64,000 nt of DNA, taken from Dreissena polymorpha (lineage: Eukaryota > Mollusca > Bivalvia > Myida > Dreissenidae). The notes beneath the pieces were generated by a model, which did no database searches, was not told the DNA's origin, and was given only the letters and a program-made list of their open reading frames with translations. Numbering within the stretch: position 1 is the first letter of the stretch; every line of letters starts with the position of its first letter. Below, piece by piece: positions 12,046 to 23,220 of this stretch. Location of the stretch: assembly GCF_020536995.1 (NCBI RefSeq), contig NC_068362.1, forward strand, positions 98,189,085-98,253,084, given 5' to 3'. The translations under genes were made by a program, and so were the position numbers.

Positions 12046-12440
12046 CATTGTCGATCGATGGTCATCGTCGTTCGATTGGTCATTGTCGCTCGATGGTCAT
12101 TGTCGCTCGATGGTCATTGTCGCTCGATTGGTCATTGTCGATCGATTTGTCATTGTCGATCGATGGTAATTGTCGCTCGATGGTAATTGTCGCTCAATTG
12201 GTCATTGGTGCTCGATTGGTCATTGTCGCTCGATGGTCATTTTCGCTCGATGGTCATTGTCGCTCGATTGGTCATTGTCGCTTGATTGGTCATTGTCGAA
12301 CGGTTGGTCATTGTCGTTCGATTGGTCATTGTCGTTCGCTTGGTCATTGTCGCTCGATTGGTCATTGTCGCTCGATTGGTCATTGCCGTTCAATTGGTCA
12401 TTGTCGCTCGATAGGTCATTTCGCTCGATTGGTCTGGTCA
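12046..12440. repeat. 18-bp minisatellite, about 22 copies
   Basis: The consensus gtcattgtcgctcgattg is repeated head to tail with one- or two-base variants (gatcgatg, gttcgat, gaacggt, gctcaat). Because 18 is a multiple of three, several frames stay open through it (SLSLDW, GHCRSI), which explains the overlapping open frames on this strand. It feeds directly into the shared module at 12430-12600. Confidence 0.93.
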
Positions 12441-12800
12441 GGTGCTACTTAAATGTACCCGGGTACTCTTTAGTATACTTAAATGAACCCCGGGTATGAA
12501 AAATATACCAGCACGTACCCGGCCAATTTAGACTGTACCGGTGTTTTATATCCGCCCCAAATATGATTTCGTTAAACGCGTTACGGAATACGAAACAAAA
12601 TTCTCTTCGAACAAAACCTGCCTCAATGTGCTTTTTGAGTAGGAGTATCGATAATAAAGAGGCAATTTACAGAATATTTGCATAAATATAAACAAAACTT
12701 ACTTGAAAAAAGCCGACCACGACCAATTTAGCGTTTGAATTCCCGGGTACGTTTCAGTATATTTTCCGTACACAGCGTAAATTTCAGTACAAAAGGGAAC
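12430..12800. repeat. Second copy of the cccgggtac module
   Basis: Shares tacttaaatgtacccggg, tactctttagtatactta, atttagactgtacc and tatatccgcccc..aaatatgatttcg with 7870-8015. A further relative is at 12740-12800 (ttcccgggtacgtttcagta). Together with the 18-bp array this suggests one dispersed element that carries an expandable minisatellite. Confidence 0.65.
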
Positions 12801-14019
12801 CCGAACTCTTCATCTCTATAATCGCTTCGAGAATCCCATAAATGAAATTAAAATCACAAACATATTTGTCGTTAAAGCTATGCCTCAGGTCCTGTTTATA
12901 CTTTTTGTGTGAAAGAACACATGTGAAAATAAAACAAACAAGCAAATTGGTTGAATTAATATCCCCCATCAAATACATTTTGTTTATGGATGGGTGTAAA
13001 ACTAAGGGAAAAGGTATACGTGAATTGTTGTGCTTATTGTCAACTTTTTTTAACTTATTTGTACCTGTGATTGGTTTGCAGACAATAAAATGCAGATAGT
13101 ATATTTTTCATGAATTAATTAAAATTGATAATATAATGACAAAAGGAGAAATTGCTTGTTATGAGCATTTTCTTACATAGAAATCTTACATACTGATTTA
13201 CTGTCCCTAAAAGTAACAACATACGAAAGTAACAAAGGACAATAATTCAAAACTAAGACAGAGGAGGGTTCTTGAGCGTTCAATATTTATTTAGGTGAAT
13301 TAAAAAGTATTGCATTTTTCACGAAAACATTCAATTTAAATATACAATAAATTTTCAGAGTGTTGCAGAGTGAACACAACATCCGCCATGACATACTTGG
13401 AATAAAGTAAATAAGTTATTAAGGTTAATCATCCATCATTGAGTACGACCTTACATGAAGCATTTTTGTAACCTTGACCCTTGATGGCAATCGTATGACC
13501 TGACATGAAGTACATTGGGTGACGATGACCTTAACCCTAGACATGCACCTAGACCTTAACCCTAGACATGAAGCTGACATATGACACACAGCAAGGAAGA
13601 ACATGGAAGGTATTACATAATCCAATGTTGCATAGTAAAATAATGGCTAAATAATAAATATTGCTACAAATGTGTGACCTTTGATGTGTGACCGTGACTT
13701 TGGTAAAAAACACACAGGTCTTGCACTGTCTGATAATCGAGAACAATTACATTATGACATTTTGAGAATCCATTTGGTAGAATCCTTACCGAATAAGGCA
13801 TATTTAATAAAAATGTTTGATTTAGACCTTTGTATTTGACTTTGACCATGACCCTGGCAACCTGGATCTTATATTTGGCACTCAGCTAGATAATGGAGAA
13901 CACTAGTGGACAGTTATTATAGAATCCCTTGATGCATGGTAAAGGAATGACGAAATAGTGAATAACTAATCAAATTTGTGACCTTTGACCTCAATGTGTG
14001 ACCCTGACCTTAGCCCCTA

Positions 14020-15245
14020 GGATTATGGGTGTTGAATTTGAAGCAGCCCAGATAATTGAGAAACAACTATGGCAAGTTTCATGGCTCTGGCTCATGTGCT
14101 AATGGGGATAAAGCTCTAAGCTTATATTAAACAGCATTTTTTCAAGATACAAATGGACAAAACTCCGTTATTAACATATGGTGTACAATGCCATTTTGCG
14201 TGCATCATCCTCTTATCCATATATATACTCATACCAAGTTTCAATGAAATCCGCCAAAGCTCTTCCAAGATATGGCTCCGGACTGTCACGTTATTACACA
14301 TTGTTCGTTGATAACACACAGTAACAACCAGAGTTCATTTATGTTTTTATCGAGATTTATTTCTGTAGAATATTTCTTTTAGCACAACGCTTGCTAATGT
14401 ACACGAACTACAATTTTACAGCGCGGCAGCAAACATGGCCGCCACGTCAAGAAGACGTGACAACTCTCCAAGTTCTTTTCAAATCTAACCGCAGATTTTT
14501 CCTACTAACTAAAACACTACATTTTATCCCCAGGTTAATTTACATCAAATCTACTTGTAATTTCCATTGTTCACCAAGGTCCGGGCTTATTACGGATTGG
14601 TTGAATTATTAGAATGTTCGAGAAGGAACAATCTATTCATGTATTTACTTGCTTGCCAAATGCACTAAAATCTGATCAATTTATATTGGTATAGAGTAAT
14701 CCCGTTATATTTGTCAGTGCCATAACTTATGTATCCTATACAAATAAGGCTTTTCGGTGACCCTTTCATCTGTGCTGTTTCGATGACCATGTGTGGGTAC
14801 TATTAATCTCGTGTCTATATGCTGACCCTGAACTCATTGTTAAGGATATGGTCCTTCGATTCTTTTATCTAAATGACTTTTCATTTTATTGATCCCAATT
14901 ATACCCCACCCTGGGTGTAAATGTATTTGTGTTCTTACTTGAAATAAATCTTAAATCAGGGCTTGGTTTATGTGTACTCTTAAATTATTTGTAAATGACA
15001 AATATCTCCCAAAAATGTATTATTAAATTCTCAAACTTCATCCTAACATTGCATATACATATTATTGAAATATCCCCTTATTAATTTCCATCATAAGAAT
15101 AAACTCATAAGAATAAACGATATGTTATAAGCTGTTACATGACACGGACACAAGAGTGTCGGACGGACAGAAGGACGGACGGACGGAAAGACTGACGGAC
15201 GGACAACGCCAAAACAATATACCTTCGCCTATGGCGGGGGATAAT
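14020..15245 (-). repeat. Left arm of an inverted repeat pair, split by an insertion
   Basis: The segment 14020-14283 and the segment 15145-15245 together match the reverse complement of 15430-15795. Shared words include caactatggcaa.tttcatgg, ctctggctcatgtg, taaagctctaagcttata, tcataccaagtttcaatgaa, ttccaagatatgg and ccttcgcctatggcgg. The match is interrupted exactly where the 14284-15144 insertion begins and ends. Confidence 0.8.
14284..15144. mobile_element. Probable solo LTR of an LTR retrotransposon
   Basis: About 861 bp that begin tgtcacg and end catgaca, the TG...CA ends of an LTR. It is flanked on both sides by the same 5-bp word cggac (14279-14283 and 15145-15149), as expected of a 5-bp target duplication. 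It sits inside a repeat whose uninterrupted copy is at 15430-15795, which fixes both boundaries. No internal coding region is present. Family is not assignable from the LTR alone. Confidence 0.72.
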
Positions 15246-15429
15246 TGGCACATTTGTACTCATTTTTAATTTGAGATTTTTCAGTAATTTTGTTCAAATT
15301 TGTATCTAAACTGCTAACGATGTTTTAAGATGTTTCTCTGTTTTAAGACGTGTATCTTGCGCAGTTTATCAATATATATATATTTTTTATTTTATTATCT
15401 TTAAACGCTTGACATATAGTAAAACACGG

Positions 15430-15795
15430 ACGTATTTATTATCACCCGCCATAGGCGAAGGAATATTGTGTTTGCGTTGTCCCTCCGCCCGTCCATCCTT
15501 TCGTCTATCGGGCACTTTTGTGTCCGGATCCATATCTTGGAAGTGCTTTTGCGGATTTCATTGAAACTTGGTATGAGTATATATATATATATATATATGG
15601 ATAAGAGGATGCTTCATGCCAAATGGCATTGTACACCATCTATTAACAACGGAGTTGTGGCCCTTTGTTTCTTGAAAACATGCTTTTTAATATAAGCTTA
15701 GAGCTTTATTTCCATCAACACATGAGCCAGAGCCATGAAATTTGCCATAGTTGTTCTTAATCATCTGGGGGTGCTTCACATTCAAAAAGAAACAA
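15430..15795 (+). repeat. Right arm of the inverted repeat pair
   Basis: Uninterrupted copy of the family, head to head with the left arm across about 185 bp. It starts cccgccataggcgaagg, has a gtccctccgcccgtccatcc stretch, a (ta)n run at 15581-15599, and ends near the aattcaaaaagaaac-type words at 15795. The small open frames inside are repeat-derived. Confidence 0.75.
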
Positions 15796-15819
15796 CTGAC
15801 ATGTTATGTTATGGTCTTT

Positions 15820-16387
15820 GGCAAAATGTGCAGCAAATAGAAAGTGAATTGGAAAAAATCAAATCTAAAACTAAACAAATAGATGCCTTAAAAGTTCAAA
15901 TACGGCGGCTTAGAAAAAATGTTTTTCAGCAAAAGTGTGACACTAAGTGTTTTTTTTGTTCAGTCATGTTGTCAATGGTAAACGTGTTCCCCTAAATGTT
16001 GACGAACTCAAGAATAATGTTGCATCCCTAATTAAACACTCGTTTGATACTCCGCCACCAGAAACACCCCATATTCTTGAAAAAAATCTATAGAGCACAG
16101 ATGGCTTGACAATGATATTCCCAAATGGTACAGCGGCCAAGTCATTTCTCAGGTTATTGTAGTAGCAGTGCCTGTTGCTATAATAGTTAGTTTTTCACAT
16201 GTCAACTTTGTAGCTTCAAAATCAATGATATCATACATATTGAAATATACTATTTATCAGTTATTTACTTAGTTCAGGTTCCTGGATTTCCAGAATGGTT
16301 TAACGTGATCTACGACGGAGACGAAGCGGTTTACACGGCCAAGCTAGGGGAAGACCTTGAAGCAGGAGATGTTGTTCTTAAACCCTG
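15820..16387 (+). pseudogene. Remnant of an apparently multi-copy gene (C-terminal part)
   Basis: Readable peptides occur in order: a charged coiled-coil-like piece (IESELEKIKSKTKQIDALK), then NGKRVPLNVDELKNNV and DTPPPETPHILE, then RWLDNDIPKWYSGQVISQ. A phase-0 intron follows (cag|gttatt ... ttcag|gttcct, about 16152-16276), then VPGFPEWFNVIYDGDEAVY and a stop. The pieces are not all in one frame, so it is broken. The WYxGxVISxVPGFPxWFNVxYD pattern recalls the C-terminus of repeated, uncharacterised invertebrate proteins as I remember them; I cannot name the family. Confidence 0.45.
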
Positions 16388-16389
16388 AG

Positions 16390-18460
16390 GTTTGAGTAAT
16401 AATTCAGCTGAGAGAAGGCATATTCAAAAGAATGGCATAAATGAAAAATTGGATTTTTATATGTATTATATTACATGTGTGTCCTGGCAAAACTTGGTAT
16501 CATACCGGGCACCTTCAACAATCTAATCCCAGAAAACTGGGCAAACAATAGTGAATAAAATTTAATTTAATTTAGGTTAATTGTTATAAATGCATGTTGA
16601 AACAAACAAACCAGAATGAATATTTTAAGCATATAATCAAGTTAAGTATAACTCTTTGCAACAATGTTCAAATAAATTGTTGGCGAGTAAAAATTGGCAG
16701 AAAAAGTACGGTTTAAAAAAAAAATCAAAGGGACATAACTCTAGATATACCCCTCTGATTTTCATATAACGTGCAGATAAATGATTAGAGAAAATAGCAT
16801 GTTAGTTTCTATTGACAAATGAACATAGGGAAGCACTATCGTGTATTATATTTTAATATAACAACCGGCCATTGCTTGCCAAAATATTTAGCAGTTAAAA
16901 AGGATCAAAAGCAAAATTAAATATAAAATGCCATACCCTTCGAAGGAATAGAAATTAATGCTTCAAGTCATGAAAATTTAACCAATAAACATTATAAAAT
17001 GTATATAAACTTTTATCTAAGGGATCTGTTGAACAAGCTGAGCACAAATGACAACATAATCTTCATCTACCACTGTGGGAACGTGGTCTACAGGTGGTGG
17101 GACTAGATCTAGCACAATTCTATCAACTAATACAATGTAGTAGGAATCATTTTTTAATGGTCCTTAAGCCCTAGACAAATCGTGCGTGAGTCCCACAATA
17201 TTCGAGGGAACGTTGTTACTCAAACTTGTTATTTCGCTATTAAAACAAATAAATAAATAACATATTGGTCTGAATCGGTATGCACTTTGATGTAAACACA
17301 TGCATTCGATGACAGAACTCTAAACTTACTTAATATTAGTTTGGTTGCTTTTAAAGCCCTTACAATATTCAAATACAACGAACCATTGTTTTGCAAACTA
17401 TGGAATTAAGCCATTTATATATATATTGCTTAGATAATGGTGTAACAACCTTTTCAAATGTCATTTTTGATTGCGAATGAAATCAAACAAACACAAAAAC
17501 GCAGGTCAGTAAAGGAAAACAAATCCACAACCGGCTTTTATTTCAAATTTACATTTGCTGAACCAAGCATTCTTACGTGAATCATTACTACTTATTTTTA
17601 ATCATCAATAAACATTCATGCTTATAAAGGAAATATATATTAATGCCGTTTATTGTCAATATTGAACTTTGCCTTGCAATAACTGGTTGATCGACGGTAC
17701 CAAGATCCCTTTATATCTTGGTAGTTTCTCGCGATCTCATTTGTCATATATTCAACCAAGATATGACCAATATTTATCACCGACCAGTGGTTTGCATGAA
17801 GCGCTAGCCGGCCTTATTGGCGTCGCACTGAAGTGCGGCGACTAGTATGTAATACGTTTTTTTTTCGCTTATGGGAGGAGAAGTTATTTTACGGATCAAT
17901 GTATATATTTTTGTTGACAGAATATCTTGCATAGTGGTGATTTTTTGTGTAAATTAGTGTAAATAAGAACTGCATTTGTACCTATTTCATTTACTACAAC
18001 ATTTATGGCCAATAATGCAAAGCTAATTCTTTTAATTAATAACTGATAACAGGGACTGGGCAATAATACAATATCACAGGGACTGGGCAAATACGCGAAC
18101 CGGTACTTCTTTGTTCCACTATCCTAGCAACCAACTAGTAACTAACAAAGGCGCTATAGAGCGCGAAGCACGACACGTATTATTAAATGTAATATTGAGT
18201 CTTGATAAAGGAAGCAGCCGCTTATTAATGAGGAGCACCATCACAGCATCCCAGTATCATTACTATCAAGTCCTCATACAGGTTTTTTTTAAGAACCGCA
18301 TATAGAAGGCCGCAGGCCTGACCCGTATCTTGCCAGTGGTATGGACCCTTTGGTATGGACCTTTAACCCCGCTCACTATTTAGCGTTTAAACTTCCGGGT
18401 TTACATTTAAACCGACTATTAATAGCTTATTAATATCTTAGTTAGAGGGTGATTTTTCAA
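16390..18460. other. AT-rich interval, no gene recognised
   Basis: No long open frame. Near 17010-17150 the minus strand reads a short peptide-like run (VDRIVLDLVPPPVDHVP) that ends at a stop, but it is too short to call. At 18045-18090 the phrase cagggactgggcaa occurs twice about 28 bp apart, a small local duplication. Confidence 0.35.
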
Positions 18461-18462
18461 GC

Positions 18463-18534
18463 GGTTCCGTAGTGCAGTGGTTACACGCTCGCTTCACATG
18501 TGAGAGGTACAAGGTTCGAGCCCCAGTAGAATCA
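18463..18534 (+). tRNA. Degenerate tRNA-Val(CAC)-like sequence
   Basis: 72 nt with the start ggttccgtagtgcagtgg (A box), an anticodon arm ctcgc-ttcacat-gtgag that would present CAC, and a ggttcgagcc B box. Acceptor pairing is imperfect (ggttccg against tagaatc), and the T stem is poor. This is more likely a tRNA pseudogene or the head of a short retroelement than a working gene. Confidence 0.45.
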
Positions 18535-18588
18535 AATTATTTTATTTGTGTTTTATGTTAACTTTTTGTTTTGATGTATACATTTTAG

Positions 18589-19067
18589 TTTAAAGGGATC
18601 TTTTCACGTTTTGGTAAATTGACAAAATAGAAAAAAGTTGTTTCAGATTCGCAAATTTTCGTTTAAGTTATGATATTAGTGAGGAAACAATAATACTGAA
18701 CATTTACCATGGTCTAATATAGCCATTATATTCATCTTTTGACGATTTAAAAACCTGAAAATTATAAAGCGTTGCAACTGTTGTTATCGTTTAATTTTTT
18801 GAAACTACGAAGATTGCTTATATAAAGTATAAAATACGTCTTTCATGTATGCTTAGCAGGATGGCCGAGCGTTCTAATTGGTTTATACTCCAGGACTCCG
18901 GGGGTCACTGGTTCGAGCCCTGCTGCGGGCTACTTTTTTTTCCTTTTTTTAGTTGTATTCTTGATTTTTTACTGGAGCTTTTTAGATCAAATGTTTACAT
19001 TTATCAATATAAAGCATTTAATGACAAACTTCAAAACATGCCAAAATCTGTGAAAAGGCCACTTTAA
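18589..19067 (+). mobile_element. TTAA-flanked MITE carrying a tRNA-like core
   Basis: Starts ttaaagggatcttttcacg and ends with the inverted form ctgtgaaaaggccactttaa, about 480 bp. The left part matches 53426-53705 nearly base for base, so it is a dispersed family. TTAA at both ends suggests a TTAA target, as in piggyBac-type transposition; that is inference. No transposase frame is present. Confidence 0.75.
18856..18932 (+). tRNA. Type II tRNA-like sequence inside the MITE
   Basis: A leucine/serine-type A box (ggatggccgagcg) is followed by a possible short arm (ttgg/ccag), a variable-arm-like ggactccggggg and a clear B box (ggttcgagccc). The acceptor ends pair poorly. It lies in the middle of the TTAA element and is almost certainly a repeat-borne tRNA-like sequence that annotation tools would count as tRNA or pseudo-tRNA. 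Confidence 0.5.
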
Positions 19068-19706
19068 ATAAATATGCTGTTTTATTGTAACCATTGTTTG
19101 TTTTTATTATGCCCATGAAATATATGTGTGAGAGGGTTGGGGGGGTGTCGTAAACACATTAAAACTTGTACAGTGTTTTCATATCAATGAGTACTCAACC
19201 CCTATCGTAAATGAGCAACGTAAAAATAAGTTCAGATTATCTCCCCTTGAAGTTGAGAAAAATATGAAATTACGCTTTAAAGATGTAGCAGATTTTTAAA
19301 AACCTACACAGTTCTGTTCCATTAATGAAAACTGCACACGGTTGCCAGTAAAAAAAGGAAACCAATGTAAATAAAATGAACTATGAAATATTTGGAGGTT
19401 ACAACACAAGATCATAGATTTTTTTTCAGTCTAGAGACTTTACCCTTGGACCTGAGTACTTTCTACTTTCACACCTTCATGGCTGCTGATTAGGGATATC
19501 AGCCAGAGCTGACCACTCGGGTCCCTTTCACCACATGGAACATTAACAGAGCAATAAATCTCCTGCTCCTGTTTCTTCAACACACAGAGATAAGGCATCA
19601 ATATTACACATGAGTCCCTGGTCTTGGTATTTGTGTCTGTTTAGCAGTAAGACCGGAATTTACAAAGAATCAAAGTACTGAGATGTTGAGAATAAAAGGT
19701 AAGCAT

Positions 19707-19730
19707 TTGTTTTTATTATAATTATTATTG

Positions 19731-19777
<47 letters not shown>

Positions 19778-19803
19778 TTATTATTAGTATTATTATTATA
19801 ATT
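19707..19803. repeat. (TTA)n microsatellite
   Basis: Near-perfect tta/att repeats with a few interruptions (ttaatttatta, tagta). Confidence 0.95.
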
Positions 19804-20406
19804 CCAACCTATCTAGCTCTAATTATGCCTTTAGAGGTATTGTGCATTTAAATTAGCAAAAATGTTAAATAAATCATACAAATTGTATAATAAATGTCTT
19901 GTCATTTTTAGAGAAAATGTATTTTCATTGTACTAAAACACATTTTATAAAGTTTGTTTAAATTGTATTGATATCTAAAAGAAACATAGTTGCCATTGGG
20001 CGGGGCGTATTTTCTTCTCTGAAACCGCTGGGTAGATTCATACAATATTTTGAGACAAGAGTGACACTTTGTTTTTGTTTTTAACAAAAGCACATAGCCA
20101 CCAGGGGGTGCGGCCTATTTTCCAATTTATGGACGCGGGTTGTCTGAAAAGAAATAGGAATATGTCAATTACATGAGGTTAGCATGGCGTGATCTTTATA
20201 TCTTTATGCTTCATTATATCTTGAACACTTACATGTAAATGTATTAGGCAGCAATGCAGGCCTTTGTACTAACCTATGGATCACTTTGAACGACGCATTT
20301 TAGCGTTTCTCTTTTCCTTGCGAGGATTTTGTTTCATACAATACATAAGCGAATTCGGTTAATGTTCGATTTGCTTCATTCACTTTTAACTTTTCACAGT
20401 TGAATT

Positions 20407-21588
20407 ATGATTGCAAGTGACATTTATCAGAATTATTTCTCATATTTTCAGAATGCCTTTGAAGGAAGACAATTTGATAACCAAATGGAAATAAACACCA
20501 GACTTGATTCACTGAAGTCTTTGCATTTCGTCTATAGAAACAACGTGTTGCTTACAGAATTTGACCAGTTTTTAAGATATTTGCAAGACAATAGACAGTC
20601 TGATGAGCCTAAGGTGTTTGGAAGCAATATTTTGAAAGAATTGAGAAAATATAAGACTGGATTTCTTGATGAGGAAGGCCAAAGATTAGTTTCACTCAGT
20701 GCTGCTATTATTCGATATGCTGGTAAGCATCATGATCAGGTAAAAATTTGCCAGCAAATCTTAAACAAAATTGTTGAAATCATACAATTAAAGTCGGCTG
20801 TTCAGACAGATTCTAGCTATGTGTATGAATTATACAAGGAGATTGCTCAACGCTTAAAATGGTGTGATGATGTTTTGGATCTAGCAGAATTGGACACAAG
20901 TAAAACATTGTATATTGATCATAAAACCAAGTTTTCTACGTAAGAATGGAAGAGGATATGTTTATTCGAGAACCGTTTTTCTAACAACATTGAAACCCCG
21001 CTGCAGTATGAGATTGAATTGAAAGAAAAGTGGGCATATCTGAACACTCTTGAAAGTGTGCAGCGTATATCTGAAAGTGTATTGAAAAAGTGTCAAAAGA
21101 CCATAACTGAAAACAACAACCGTAAAGTTGCTGCATTTAAAATTGATGATATCAACTTGTCAACAATGGCGTTACCCACTCATACACAAACATTGACAAT
21201 AGTATTATAAGTAGCTTAAAAGAATGTATCAAGTGATGATATGGTTTTTACTTCTCAATTCACAGGAAGATGAAGGACTTCCGCCAGGCAAGAGGCAAAA
21301 CTGGAAAAGGCTCAAACAGCAAAACGGAACATGTCAGGTGAAGCTTTTTTTCTTATTGGTGGAATTATTTATTTATTTAGTTCAATCGACTATCATACGC
21401 TAACAAAGCAGATATATGAATCTATGTTAAGTTAATCTTTATAAGATATAGAAGTTAATCCATGGGTATATAAATAATGTGATTTAGTCTTATATCCCCT
21501 TTCCTTTTCTTCTTGCAGTTCAACAACAGATGAGCCATGCAACATGGATAATGTTGGAGAAGAAATCATTTAAACTACTGTTTTTCTA
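20407..21588 (+). pseudogene. Unrecognised helical protein gene, interrupted
   Basis: One frame (20407-21210) encodes a lysine/leucine-rich helical protein of about 265 residues, open from MIASDIYQNYFSYF to HKTKFST and again through LKEKWAYLNTLESVQ to the end. There is an in-frame stop between the two parts at 20941. A GTAAG donor coincides with that stop, but the only nearby acceptor (ctgcag, 21006) would give a 67-bp intron and shift the frame, so splicing does not rescue it. Downstream exon-like pieces follow: 21267-21331 (ttcacag| ... cag|gtgaag) and from 21520 (tcttgcag|), which reads to TAA at 21571 in one phase (STTDEPCNMDNVGEEII). An acceptor at 20450 (tcatattttcag) could be the real exon start. 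Family unknown. It could be a pseudogene or hold a sequencing error. Confidence 0.4.
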
Positions 21589-22876
21589 TGTGTAGGCATC
21601 AGATTTTTTGTTGTGAATGTTTAGGGCTTAATCAGTTGAATAATTTATGTAAGACACATCGCAAAATCTTGTCTGATTTCATGTAACAATAGTAATTGTA
21701 TAATTGTATGTATAATATATGTGCAGTCTACTCTCAATATTTCGGAGTTGTATTGGACAAGGTTTCACATAATTATCGAATTACTTTAGCTGCAAATGTA
21801 TTGGCATTTCTGGTAATTCGGACACGTATTATTAGTTATCCCTAACATGATACAAGTAAAAAATGTAAAATAATAGGTATTTTATTCAGATAAAACATCA
21901 TAAATATCCATGGAACTCGAGATAACAGAGTTCGAGATATTAATAGTATACTGATTGTTTTTTAATTTTATTGATTTCTTTGATTTACGGTGTCTGCCAA
22001 TAACGTTTTTGGTATAATATTTGTATTTCTCATAACGTTTGTCAACATTAAATAGTTTTACATACATGTAATGTTTTGAAATTAATTGTAACAGTACATG
22101 TTGCTATTTCTCAAATAAAACATGTGTTTTGAATATACATGTAGATATGTTATTTTATAATGTCTCAGCGGACTGATATCATATGTAAATGGAATATATG
22201 TTTAATGTCAAAATAATGTCCATTTTGATAGCAAACAGAATAAATCTATAGTCAGAAGCTAAGCCTCTGATCTTAACCAAGTGTACAATCAGTGTCTCCT
22301 TAATGTCTCAAATCTGTGTTGTTGTTTTTTCTAATTTTAATGCATAAGTTAAAATTTATTCTGCAAATAGCTCCGAGTTTGATCTGGAATATATCTGTTA
22401 GCCAAATACTTAACCAGTCCCTATTACCAGGACACCTACTGTATATGACATTTGATTTTACCTAAAATATTCTCAATGAAAAAATAGACTGGCAAAATCA
22501 CTGATTAGCAAACGAATTTGAATAAGTACTAAGTAAGAAGCAATTGTAAAATTTATTATCATCTTGTAAGTTAAGCATTGCACAGTAACAAAATTTGCCA
22601 AGTATCTCTCTTCACAGGCAACTGACCACAGCACATTTTGCAGTTATGAATCCGGTGTGTAAAGCATTCAGCACAAAACTGTAGCAATACAGTAACAATG
22701 CCTCTTTGTACAGTACAATGTACAGAATCACTAGAAAATTAATGGCCGTTTTCAAATCCGTCATGGGCTTATTTCAATGTGCACACAGACGGACATGTAA
22801 TCGGCCTATTAAAACTGTCGCCTGTTGTACAAGTCGCCCGACATAATGTCTGAGAAAGTGGACTGTTCGTAACTAG

Positions 22877-23220
22877 GCACTCACGGTAATGTAAACCTTG
22901 TCGTTCTCGCCCGGCCCATAACGTCTATTGATGTGAAAACGTCGTAGTATGAGGGAGTCGTAATGATATCCGTCTATAGAAAATGGCTCTTTGGACGTTG
23001 GACTCTGCCAGCTAGACAGAAGGACACGGGCATTCGTAAACTAGTGCATATAGGATGAAACTCTTCAGATAAAGATAACGTATGCAAACCCTATGTTTGT
23101 CATGTTCTTGATGGCGATGTTGTGCCAGGTGTACAAGGCAGGCTCGCGAAAATGACTTGACAAAGAACGGGCCATGGTCAGTGTTTTGACATCCGAGGTA
23201 TCTGATCCTAGAGATGTACC
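22877..23220 (-). pseudogene. Decayed or exon-fragment coding sequence, unrecognised
   Basis: One minus-strand frame reads protein-like from 23220 (TSDVKTLTMARSLSSHFRE, TWHNIAIKNMTNIGFAYV). After two stops within about 30 bases it continues in the same frame (SWQSPTSKEPFSIDGYHYD, LILRRFHINRRYGPGEN, KVYITVSA) to a final stop at 22877. GC content is higher than in the flanks. Another minus-strand stretch near 23400-23525 (FELRALTASTGCMLGRAGLL) may belong to the same old gene. I cannot name the family. Confidence 0.35.

Noticed and set aside
12046-12440. CRISPR-like array
   Set aside because: Units are contiguous with no unique spacers, and the genome is clearly eukaryotic. The same applies to the 39-bp and 22-bp arrays.
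11915-12499. Three overlapping open frames on the plus strand (SLSLDW, GHCRSI types)
   Set aside because: An 18-bp repeat without stops is open in several frames; this is minisatellite sequence and not a gene or an overlapping-gene system.
18463-18534. Functional tRNA-Val gene
   Set aside because: Acceptor and T-stem pairing are too weak; listed only as a degenerate tRNA-like sequence.
20940-21006. A 67-bp intron that would remove the stop in the 20407 frame
   Set aside because: Splicing at gtaag...ctgcag changes the frame, and the interval reads as protein in the original frame.
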